Below are positions 1-5,360 of a DNA stretch of 5,360 bases, piece after piece. This DNA is from an uncultured Dechloromonas sp. (GTDB lineage Bacteria > Pseudomonadota > Gammaproteobacteria > Burkholderiales > Rhodocyclaceae). Each line of letters opens with the position of its first letter. Position 1 is the stretch's first letter. A program made the translations under genes and the position numbers. The notes under the pieces are model-generated. The model was not told where the DNA came from. It ran no database searches and saw nothing but the letters and a program-made list of their open reading frames with translations. The stretch lies in NCBI GenBank assembly GCA_946477505.1, contig CAMKYP010000292.1:1-5360 (forward strand), given 5' to 3'.

Positions 1-52
1 CTCCGCCATGCGAACCGCCGACTCCTCGCAAGAGTTTTTCAAAAAATCCCAT
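1..52 (-). CDS. Start of a small unidentified protein downstream of czcA (partial; possibly a Gly/His-rich zinc-ribbon type protein)
   Basis: An ATG at 52-50 opens a frame that runs off the left edge after 17 codons, reading MGFFEKLLRGVGGSHGG. The start is supported by a strong GGAGG (58-62 on the plus strand as cctcc) five bases upstream. It lies in the same orientation as czcCBA, 87 nt after the czcA stop, so it is probably the next gene of the operon or is co-transcribed with it. The short amphipathic opening followed by a Gly/His-rich run resembles, from memory, small soluble proteins that start MGFF/MGFL-(D/E)KL, continue with a Gly/His linker and end in cysteine zinc ribbons. Members of that type are sometimes found beside metal-efflux genes. 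No cysteine is visible in the part present, so the family assignment is inference. The ribosome binding site and start are directly seen. Confidence 0.6.
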   Translation of the reverse strand, partial: MGFFEKLLRGVGGSHGG

Positions 53-57
53 AACAG

Positions 58-62
58 CCTCC
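58..62 (-). promoter_or_regulatory. Ribosome binding site of the small gene at the left edge
   Basis: The minus strand reads GGAGG, then the five bases CTGTT, then ATG (52-50). This near-perfect Shine-Dalgarno sequence is the main reason for treating the 17-codon fragment as a genuine gene start. Confidence 0.65.
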
Positions 63-82
63 GTATTTGAGTGGAAGAATGG

Positions 83-127
83 GTGACCGACGGTTTATGC
101 CGAATCCGGCACGGAGCCCCCGGTCAC
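83..127 (-). repeat. Nested inverted repeat in the gap after czcA
   Basis: The outer arms GTGACCG (83-89) and CGGTCAC (121-127) are perfect 7-base complements. Inside them TGCCG (98-102) and CGGCA (107-111) form a second perfect 5-base stem with a 4-base loop. In the transcript this could fold into a branched or interrupted hairpin starting 13 nt after the czcA stop. No U-run follows on the minus strand, so it is not a canonical intrinsic terminator. It could be a weak attenuator, an RNA-processing or stability element protecting the 3' end of the czcCBA message, or chance. The pairing is seen; any function is inferred. Confidence 0.4.
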
Positions 128-139
128 GAACAGAAAACG

Positions 140-3100
140 CTAGGCTTCAGATGGCTCGTCTATCGATTTCGTGAAGTCCTCCTCGTCGGCGTCTTTGCCG
201 TGAGCAAGGCGGTATAGAAGCGGCAACACGAGAAGCGTCAGCGCCGTCGACGACAAGATTCCACCAATCACCACGGTGGCAAGCGGGCGTTGGACTTCCG
301 CACCGGTACCTGTCGCAATCGCCATGGGGACAAAACCGAGCGAGGCGACCAATGCCGTCATCAGCACAGGACGCAATCGGGTCAGCGCCCCTTCGTGAAT
401 GGCATCATCCAGGGAGCGACCTTCTTCACGCAAATTACGGATGAAGGAAATCATCACGAGGCCGTTCAGCACCGCTACACCCGACAAGGCGATAAAACCG
501 ATGCCTGCCGAGATCGAGAGCGGAATATCCCTTAGCCAAAGTGCGACAATGCCGCCTGTCAGCGCAAACGGAATGCCTGTAAACACCAGCAACCCATCTT
601 TCACGTTCCCGAACATCGCGAATAGCAGCGTGAATACCAACAGCAAGGCCACGGGTACGACGATCTTGAGACGTTTCGAGGCCGATTCCAGCTGTTCGAA
701 AGTTCCGCCCCAGGCCGTCCAGTAGCCGCTTGGAATCTTGACCTCGGCTAGACGGCTCTGAGCCTCGCCAACGAAGGAACCGATATCTCGTCCTCGAACA
801 TTGGCACTAACAACAACGCGACGCTTGCCGTTTTCCCGGCTAACTTGGTTCGGACCCGGTGCGAGTTCGAGACTGGCGACTTCCCCTAATGGGATGTAGG
901 TCGTGCGTACATCAACCCCATTCCCAGCAGAAGCCCCCTTCGGCAAAGCAATCGGCAAACGCTTTAGCGATTCGAGATCTGAACGCAGGCTATCCGGCAA
1001 ACGTACGACAATATCGAAGCGTCGGTCACCTTCAAACATGGTTCCAGCCTCTCGACCACCAATTGCTGTCGAGATCGCATCCTGGACATCACCAATATTG
1101 AGTCCATAGCGCGCCGTTTTCTCCCGGTCAATATTCACGGTCAGCATAGGCAAGCCCGTCGTCTGCTCGATCTTGACCTCGGAAGCACCCGGGATTTTTT
1201 CCAATACAGCAGAAATTTTGCTGGCCGTATCGTTCATTACATCCATGTCGTCACCGAATATTTTGATGGCAACATCGCTGCGTACCCCGGAGATCAGCTC
1301 ATTGAAGCGCAACTGGATCGGCTGGGAAAACTCATAGGTATTCCCCGGCAGTCTTCCAACGGTCTTTTGGATAGCTGTCAGCAGTTCATCCCGTGATTTC
1401 CGTGGCTCCGGCCATTCCGCTTCAGGTTTCAACATGATGTAGCCGTCCGAAATATTGGGAGGCATCGGATCTGAGGCGATTTCGGCCGTTCCCGTTCTCG
1501 CGAAAATCCTGTCGATTTCCGGATACTCCGCCTTGAGCCCCTTTTCCAACTGTTGCTGCATGGCTACTGACTGCGAAAGACTGGTTCCTGGAATACGCAG
1601 TGCCTGAATCGCGAAGTCGCCTTCATTCAGGCTCGGTACGAACTCACTCCCCATGCGCGTAGCGACCAAGCCAGAGAGAAGAACCATCACCGTCGTGAAG
1701 ACCAGGACTACCGGCTTGTTCGCCATGACACCAGCCAGAACGGGCTCATACCAGCGCTTGGCTGCCCGCATCAGGAAGTTTTCCTTTTCATCCACCTTTT
1801 CACCGATAAACAGTGCGACTGCTGCGGGAATAAAGGTGACGGAGAGGATCATGGCACCTACGAGCGCGGTGACCACGGTGAAAGCCATAGGGTGGAACAT
1901 TTTTCCTTCGACGCCGGTGAGCGCGAAGATCGGCAGATAGACAATCATGATGATGAGCTGACCGAATAGCAGCGCTCGGCGAGCCTCTTTCGAAGCGGCA
2001 AAGACTTCGTGGAAGCGCTCGGTCCGGGTCAATGGTCGCCCGTGATGTGCCTGGGCGTGGGCCAAACGGCGAACACAGTTCTCCACAATGACGACTGCAC
2101 CATCGATGATGATCCCGAAGTCAAGAGCGCCGAGGCTCATCAGGTTGGCACTAATCTGGTAGGTCACCATCCCCGAAAAGGTAAACAGCATGGAGAGCGG
2201 GATCACCATGGCGGTGATTACAGCCGCCCGCATGTTGCCGAGGAACAGGAACAGAATGACGATGACCAGGATCGCCCCTTCCAGAAGGTTCTTCTTGACG
2301 GTATTGATCGCTTTGTCCACAAGGACGGTGCGGTCATAGACTGTCACTGCCTTGATGCCTTCCGGCAGATTGCGGTTGATTTCGACCATTTTCTGGTCGA
2401 CCGCTCGTGAGACGGTGCGACTGTTCTCGCCAATCAACATGAACACGGTACCCAGAACGACTTCACGCCCGTTGTCAGTGGCGGCACCAGTACGTAGCTC
2501 GCGACCGATGCCAACATCGGCCACGTCGCGGATACGGATCGGCACGCCCTGGACATTGCCCAGGATGACGTTACGAATATCCTCGATGCTACGCACTTGG
2601 CCAGGAGCACGAATCAGATACTGTTCGCCGCGCTTCTCGATATAACCGGCGCCGACGTTGCTGTTGTTGCGGTCGATGGCGATTACCACGTCCTGAAGTG
2701 TCAGGCCGTAGGAAGCCAGCTTTTCCGGGCTGGGTGCTACCTGATACTCTTTGGCAAAGCCACCAATCGAGTTGATTTCAGTCACGCCTGTCACGTTGCG
2801 CAGTTGCGGCTTGATGATCCAATCTTGTATTTCGCGCAAATCAGTCGGTGTATAGGGAGTGCCATCCGGCTTTTTGGCGCCGTCCTCTGCTTCTACCGTC
2901 CAGAGATAGATTTCACCCAGGCCAGTAGAGATGGGCCCCATTGCCGGCGCTATTCCGGCAGGGAGTTTTTCCTTGGCTTCCTGAATCCGCTGATTGACCA
3001 GTTGGCGGGCAAAATAGATATCCGTTCCATCCTTGAAAATCACCGTAACCTGCGACAAGCCGTAACGCGACAGGGAACGGGTCTGCTCCAGGTGAGGTAG

Positions 3101-3325
3101 GCCGGCCATGACTGTCTCGACCGGAAAGGTCACGCGCTGCTCGACTTCGAGCGGTGAATAGCCCGGCGCTGCCGTATTGATCTGTACTTGAACATTCGTG
3201 ATATCGGGTACTGCGTCAATCGGCAGGCGCTGGTAGTTATAGACTCCCAAGCCGGCCATGCCGAGGACGGCCAGTAAGACCAGCCAGCGGTGTTCGATGG
3301 CGAGGCGGATGATGCGTTCAAACAT
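140..3325 (-). CDS. czcA: CzcA: heavy-metal efflux RND transporter, inner-membrane cation/proton antiporter
   Basis: CzcA is the energy-coupling pump of a tripartite CBA system. It takes divalent metal ions from periplasm or cytoplasm and exports them through CzcB/CzcC in exchange for protons. It has 1061 residues, essentially the family's full length. Transmembrane helix 1 is at about 12-31, followed by a first periplasmic loop (about 32-340), helices 2-7 (about 347-559), a second loop (about 560-885) and helices 8-12 (about 886-1040), then an acidic tail. Helix 4 carries DFGIIIDGAVVIVEN at 402-416. Asp402, Asp408 and Glu415 fall at the same numbers as the acidic residues implicated in proton/cation antiport in C. 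metallidurans CzcA. The CusA methionine triad is absent (Gln574, Ile625 and Glu676 by eye alignment), which argues against Cu+/Ag+ and for Zn/Co/Cd. The ATG at 3325 is chosen because GGGAG lies six bases upstream and the N-terminus MFERIIRLAIEHRW is typical. It starts 16 nt after the czcB stop. Exact metal range cannot be read from sequence; Cnr/Ncc-type Ni/Co pumps are related alternatives. Confidence 0.96.
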   Translation of the reverse strand: MFERIIRLAIEHRWLVLLAVLGMAGLGVYNYQRLPIDAVPDITNVQVQINTAAPGYSPLEVEQRVTFPVETVMAGLPHLEQTRSLSRYGLSQVTVIFKDGTDIYFARQLVNQRIQEAKEKLPAGIAPAMGPISTGLGEIYLWTVEAEDGAKKPDGTPYTPTDLREIQDWIIKPQLRNVTGVTEINSIGGFAKEYQVAPSPEKLASYGLTLQDVVIAIDRNNSNVGAGYIEKRGEQYLIRAPGQVRSIEDIRNVILGNVQGVPIRIRDVADVGIGRELRTGAATDNGREVVLGTVFMLIGENSRTVSRAVDQKMVEINRNLPEGIKAVTVYDRTVLVDKAINTVKKNLLEGAILVIVILFLFLGNMRAAVITAMVIPLSMLFTFSGMVTYQISANLMSLGALDFGIIIDGAVVIVENCVRRLAHAQAHHGRPLTRTERFHEVFAASKEARRALLFGQLIIMIVYLPIFALTGVEGKMFHPMAFTVVTALVGAMILSVTFIPAAVALFIGEKVDEKENFLMRAAKRWYEPVLAGVMANKPVVLVFTTVMVLLSGLVATRMGSEFVPSLNEGDFAIQALRIPGTSLSQSVAMQQQLEKGLKAEYPEIDRIFARTGTAEIASDPMPPNISDGYIMLKPEAEWPEPRKSRDELLTAIQKTVGRLPGNTYEFSQPIQLRFNELISGVRSDVAIKIFGDDMDVMNDTASKISAVLEKIPGASEVKIEQTTGLPMLTVNIDREKTARYGLNIGDVQDAISTAIGGREAGTMFEGDRRFDIVVRLPDSLRSDLESLKRLPIALPKGASAGNGVDVRTTYIPLGEVASLELAPGPNQVSRENGKRRVVVSANVRGRDIGSFVGEAQSRLAEVKIPSGYWTAWGGTFEQLESASKRLKIVVPVALLLVFTLLFAMFGNVKDGLLVFTGIPFALTGGIVALWLRDIPLSISAGIGFIALSGVAVLNGLVMISFIRNLREEGRSLDDAIHEGALTRLRPVLMTALVASLGFVPMAIATGTGAEVQRPLATVVIGGILSSTALTLLVLPLLYRLAHGKDADEEDFTKSIDEPSEA

Positions 3326-3331
3326 GTTGTT

Positions 3332-3336
3332 CTCCC
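3332..3336 (-). promoter_or_regulatory. Ribosome binding site of czcA
   Basis: The minus strand reads GGGAG, then AACAAC (six bases), then the czcA ATG at 3325. It lies in the 16-nt gap after the czcB TGA (3344-3342), which fits translation from a shared czcCBA message and confirms the chosen czcA start. Confidence 0.75.
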
Positions 3337-3341
3337 TCGCC

Positions 3342-4946
3342 TCAGTGGCTGTGCTCGGCGCTACCCTTGCCGAGTTCCGACTTCAGGACGAAGCTGCCTG
3401 ACGCTGCATAAGGGGTTCCTGCTTTCATTCCACTAACCACTTCGATGAATTTGCCATCCGAACGGCCCAATGTCACCGGTTGTGCAACGAAACCGTCAGG
3501 CACCTTGATGAAAACGACGCTCTTGTCACCAAGCGTCTGGATAGCTTCGGTTAGAACGCTGACTGGAACTTCGGCTTCACTGGAAACGACTTCGATATTT
3601 ACGAACAATCCAGGACGCCAAGCCATCTTCGGGTTGGCCAAAGTGACCCGCGCTTTGGCCGTGCGCGTATCCTGCCCGAGCAATGCGCCCACGTAGGAGA
3701 TGCTGCCTTCGGCTTTCGAGTCGAAGGCAGTTGCCTTGACAACGACCTTTTCACCAACCCGGATGACGTTCAAATCCTTGGCAGGAACGACAATTTCCGC
3801 CCATACGGAAGACAAGTCGGAAATCGTGAAGATACTGGCATCTTCCTTGACTGCCTCGCCAAGCGCGATGTGTTTCTCAACGATCATGCCGTCGAAAGGT
3901 GCGCGGATTTCATAACGATTGAGACTGCCCGAAACCGTGGCACCGGCACCCAGCGCAATCAACTTTTGCTGGCTGTTGGCAACGGCGATTTCGGCTTCCC
4001 TTAAAGTTTGCTGGGCTTGCAGGTAGTCTTGTTCGGCAGAGATTTTTTCTTCCCAGAGCTTCTTCTCTCGCTCATAGGTCGATTTGGCGAGCGAAAAGCG
4101 TTTCTGTGCTGCCAGAAGTTCGCTGCGTTGTTCCGAAAGGCCAGTGCTGGCGATCACAGCCAGAATCTGACCGCGCTTGACCGTTTGTCCCAGATTGGCA
4201 GGAACACTCTCGACGACTCCGGCAAGACGAGGTACGACATGCGCGGTACGGTCCTCGTTAAACCGGATTTCGCCGGGAAGCTGAGCCGCTGTTTTGATTT
4301 TGGCGGGAGTGGCCCTCTGGATACCGATGGCAGCAGCTTTAACTTGCTCGTCCGTTAGCTCGATTTTTCCTTCTTCCCGGGTATCGATGAACAGGAATGG
4401 GGTGTTTCCCATTAGCACCGATATGGAAGCTTCGAACACATGCGGCTCTGCAATTCGGCTGGTACTCTTCAGATAGTCTTTCTCGGCTGAAAAAAGGACT
4501 TCCTGCTTCTCTTCACCCGGTCGCGTCAGTGTTATCGAGACTTTTGCTGCAGTTGGTGCAAGCGGCTTTCCTTCCTGGAACAACCAGACACGGAAACCTG
4601 GCTCACCACCATCTTCGGACAACAGCAATTCCAGACCAAAACCATCCTCGGTAAAAAGCTTGCCACCATGCGGCCCCGATTGGGGCTCATCCTCATGGTG
4701 CTCTGCATCTCCATGTTCTTTGGCATGCTCGTGACCATCGCCAGCTTTGCTGCCATGATGCTCGGCATCGGCATGCCCCTTGGCTTCTGCATGGCTGGCG
4801 TGTTCATGCTGTTCTCCAGCAGGTTGGGAAGTACTGCCCCCCAGTATCCAAGTGCCGGCGACAATTCCTGTCGCCAAAATCACGGCAATGGCGATCCCTT
4901 GCTTTCTGGTGAGATTGAAAGTGTTCTTGTTGAAATTCATTTTCAC
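3342..4946 (-). CDS. czcB: CzcB: periplasmic adaptor (membrane fusion protein) of the metal efflux pump, with His-rich N-terminus
   Basis: CzcB links CzcA to the outer-membrane channel and may bind or hand over metal. It has 534 residues from GTG, in the long CzcB class. Residues about 16-36 form one hydrophobic membrane anchor or uncleaved signal, with no lipobox cysteine. Residues 41-95 are a periplasmic metal-binding-like segment with twelve histidines. A CzcB-type beta domain follows (about 92-190, opening PHGGKLFTEDGFGLEL). Then come the first lipoyl half (about 235-267), an alpha-helical hairpin (about 270-332), the second lipoyl half (about 342-388, RAPFDGMIVEKHIALGEAV), a beta-barrel (about 388-455) and a membrane-proximal domain (about 456-526). 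The C-terminus ends EHSH. The GTG at 4946 is preferred because AGGAG lies six bases upstream; the in-frame ATG at 4940 would have a 12-base spacer and lose only two residues. Nine bases separate the czcC stop from this GTG, which suggests translational coupling. Adaptors of Cus or Cnr pumps are less likely given the domain set and the partner CzcA. Confidence 0.94.
   Translation of the reverse strand: MKMNFNKNTFNLTRKQGIAIAVILATGIVAGTWILGGSTSQPAGEQHEHASHAEAKGHADAEHHGSKAGDGHEHAKEHGDAEHHEDEPQSGPHGGKLFTEDGFGLELLLSEDGGEPGFRVWLFQEGKPLAPTAAKVSITLTRPGEEKQEVLFSAEKDYLKSTSRIAEPHVFEASISVLMGNTPFLFIDTREEGKIELTDEQVKAAAIGIQRATPAKIKTAAQLPGEIRFNEDRTAHVVPRLAGVVESVPANLGQTVKRGQILAVIASTGLSEQRSELLAAQKRFSLAKSTYEREKKLWEEKISAEQDYLQAQQTLREAEIAVANSQQKLIALGAGATVSGSLNRYEIRAPFDGMIVEKHIALGEAVKEDASIFTISDLSSVWAEIVVPAKDLNVIRVGEKVVVKATAFDSKAEGSISYVGALLGQDTRTAKARVTLANPKMAWRPGLFVNIEVVSSEAEVPVSVLTEAIQTLGDKSVVFIKVPDGFVAQPVTLGRSDGKFIEVVSGMKAGTPYAASGSFVLKSELGKGSAEHSH
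4668..4808 (-). other. His-rich metal-binding-like segment of CzcB
   Basis: This part encodes CzcB residues 47-93 with histidines at 47, 49, 52, 58, 63, 64, 72, 74, 78, 83, 84 and 93, interspersed with Asp, Glu, Gly and Ala. It follows the single membrane anchor, so it should lie in the periplasm. CzcB proteins are known to carry His-rich N-terminal stretches thought to bind Zn2+, Co2+ or Cd2+. The segment is low in complexity and probably flexible. A role in metal capture for delivery to CzcA is inference. Confidence 0.75.
4694..4775 (-). repeat. Imperfect 22-base direct repeat, period 60 bases, inside the czcB His-rich segment
   Basis: The plus-strand copies at 4694-4715 and 4754-4775 match at 18 of 22 positions and lie exactly 60 bases (20 codons) apart. 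In the protein they give H-A-D-A-E-H-H (58-64) and H-G-D-A-E-H-H (78-84). This points to an in-frame 20-codon duplication that doubled a histidine cluster, although codon bias in a His/Asp/Glu-rich tract could contribute to the similarity. Confidence 0.55.
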
Positions 4947-4952
4947 GACGCG

Positions 4953-4957
4953 CTCCT
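4953..4957 (-). promoter_or_regulatory. Ribosome binding site of czcB, overlapping the czcC stop codon
   Basis: The minus strand reads TAGGAG, then CGCGTC, then GTG. The last two bases of the czcC TAG (4958-4956) are the first two of the AGGAG Shine-Dalgarno. The spacer to GTG 4946 is six bases, against twelve to ATG 4940, and this decides the czcB start in favour of GTG. Confidence 0.7.
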
Positions 4958-5360
4958 ACGGACGGCTGGGTACGGCAGTTGGCATTGAATCGATGGAGCC
5001 CAGGACGCGCTCCAGTTCGGCCGCGGTCCGATGAGCATCGGACAAACTTCTCAGGTATTGGGCTCTCGCCTGAAAGAAGGTGCGTTGGGCATCCAATACT
5101 TCCAGAAAACTGAATTTCCCCAGCTCAAATCCTTTGCTGGCGGCCTCATAGGCGCTACGGGCGCCCGGCATGATTTCGCTTTGCAAGGCTTGTGCTTCAA
5201 CAACCAGGGCTTTTAGACGTTCCTCGTTTTGTGTTACCTCCGTACCCAAACGAACCTCGGTAACACTGAACTCGTCCCGTGCCTTGTCGGCTCGACGCTG
5301 CGCCTCAAGCACATTGCCCTGATTACGGTCGAAGATTGGGAAGGGAATTGAGACACCCAC
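4956..5360 (-). CDS. czcC: CzcC: outer-membrane channel (TolC/OEP family) of the metal efflux pump, C-terminal part
   Basis: Only the last 134 codons and the TAG stop are present. Codon 1 at the edge is an internal GTG valine, not a start, so the gene continues beyond the right edge; full CzcC proteins are usually a little over 400 residues. The fragment begins with VGVSIPFPIFDRNQGN, the beta-strand motif where the second outer-membrane-efflux repeat starts. It continues into long coiled-coil helices (about fragment residues 17-60), then the equatorial turn and second helix pair (about 62-118), including the family-typical GKFSFLEVLDAQRTFFQARAQ core. A trimer of this protein forms the outer-membrane barrel and periplasmic tunnel that receives metal from CzcA via CzcB. 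It is the first gene of the visible operon and ends nine bases before the czcB GTG. The product call is firm; assigning it to czcC rather than another HME channel rests mainly on its neighbours. Confidence 0.92.
   Translation of the reverse strand: MGVSIPFPIFDRNQGNVLEAQRRADKARDEFSVTEVRLGTEVTQNEERLKALVVEAQALQSEIMPGARSAYEAASKGFELGKFSFLEVLDAQRTFFQARAQYLRSLSDAHRTAAELERVLGSIDSMPTAVPSRP

Noticed and set aside
83..127. Intrinsic terminator after czcA
   Set aside because: The inverted repeat is present, but no T-run follows it on the minus strand and the stem is interrupted, so it is reported only as an inverted repeat.
2009..2410. A 133-codon plus-strand open frame rich in His, Asp and Gln
   Set aside because: It is the antisense shadow of CzcA helices 2-5. 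The odd composition comes from reading hydrophobic codons backwards, and I saw no independent support such as a convincing ribosome binding site.
2597..3100. A 167-codon plus-strand open frame antisense to czcA
   Set aside because: It lies wholly inside the strongly supported czcA gene, its translation resembles no family I recognise, and long antisense frames are common opposite coding DNA of moderate to high G+C.
4532..4864. A 110-codon minus-strand open frame with Met-rich repeats
   Set aside because: It is a shifted frame within czcB, and CAT/ATG alternation in the His-rich tract creates the methionines. The czcB frame carries the recognised adaptor domains.
4668..4988. A plus-strand open frame of 106 codons with a hydrophobic, Met-rich start resembling a small membrane protein
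   Set aside because: It is opposite the His-rich start of czcB. His codons (CAT/CAC) read in reverse give Met/Val, so the apparent membrane segment is an artefact of composition.
4956..5360. czcC fragment as a complete 134-residue protein starting at 5360
   Set aside because: The edge codon is GTG, in the middle of a conserved TolC-family motif, with no room for a ribosome binding site. The gene clearly continues beyond the window.

Overview
The window holds the greater part of one heavy-metal resistance operon, entirely on the minus strand and therefore read from right to left. The order is czcC (C-terminal third only, cut by the right edge), czcB (complete) and czcA (complete). The first few codons of a fourth small gene are cut by the left edge. 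Together CzcC (outer-membrane channel), CzcB (periplasmic adaptor) and CzcA (inner-membrane proton/cation antiporter) form a tripartite RND efflux pump of the heavy-metal efflux (HME) type. Such pumps export divalent cations, typically Co2+, Zn2+ and Cd2+, across both membranes of a Gram-negative cell.

Layout in transcription order. czcC ends at 4956. Its TAG stop shares bases with the Shine-Dalgarno sequence of czcB, which starts with GTG at 4946, or less likely with ATG at 4940. czcB ends at 3342. After a 16-nt gap carrying a GGGAG ribosome binding site, czcA runs from 3325 to 140. Next comes an 87-nt intercistronic stretch with a nested inverted repeat. A strong GGAGG ribosome binding site then precedes an ATG at 52 that opens a reading frame beginning MGFFEKLLRG and turning Gly/His-rich at the window edge. 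The tight spacing suggests one transcript, whose promoter must lie beyond the right edge. No stretch over 300 bases lacks a gene. The long plus-strand reading frames are antisense shadows of czcA and czcB.

Organism. A three-gene CBA pump implies a Gram-negative host. The gene order, the CzcA length (1061 residues), the acidic residues at the same positions as in Cupriavidus metallidurans CzcA, and the long His-rich CzcB all fit Beta- or Gammaproteobacteria. Base composition looks moderate, in the mid-50s per cent G+C by eye. I cannot name the species. Such operons are often on plasmids or genomic islands, but no mobile element is visible here.

Novelty. The core is a well-known system with no frameshifts or lost key residues. 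The points worth a second look are the His-rich N-terminus of CzcB with an internal duplication, the substrate-site residues of CzcA, the fused stop/ribosome binding site between czcC and czcB, the structured gap after czcA, and the truncated small gene at the left edge.
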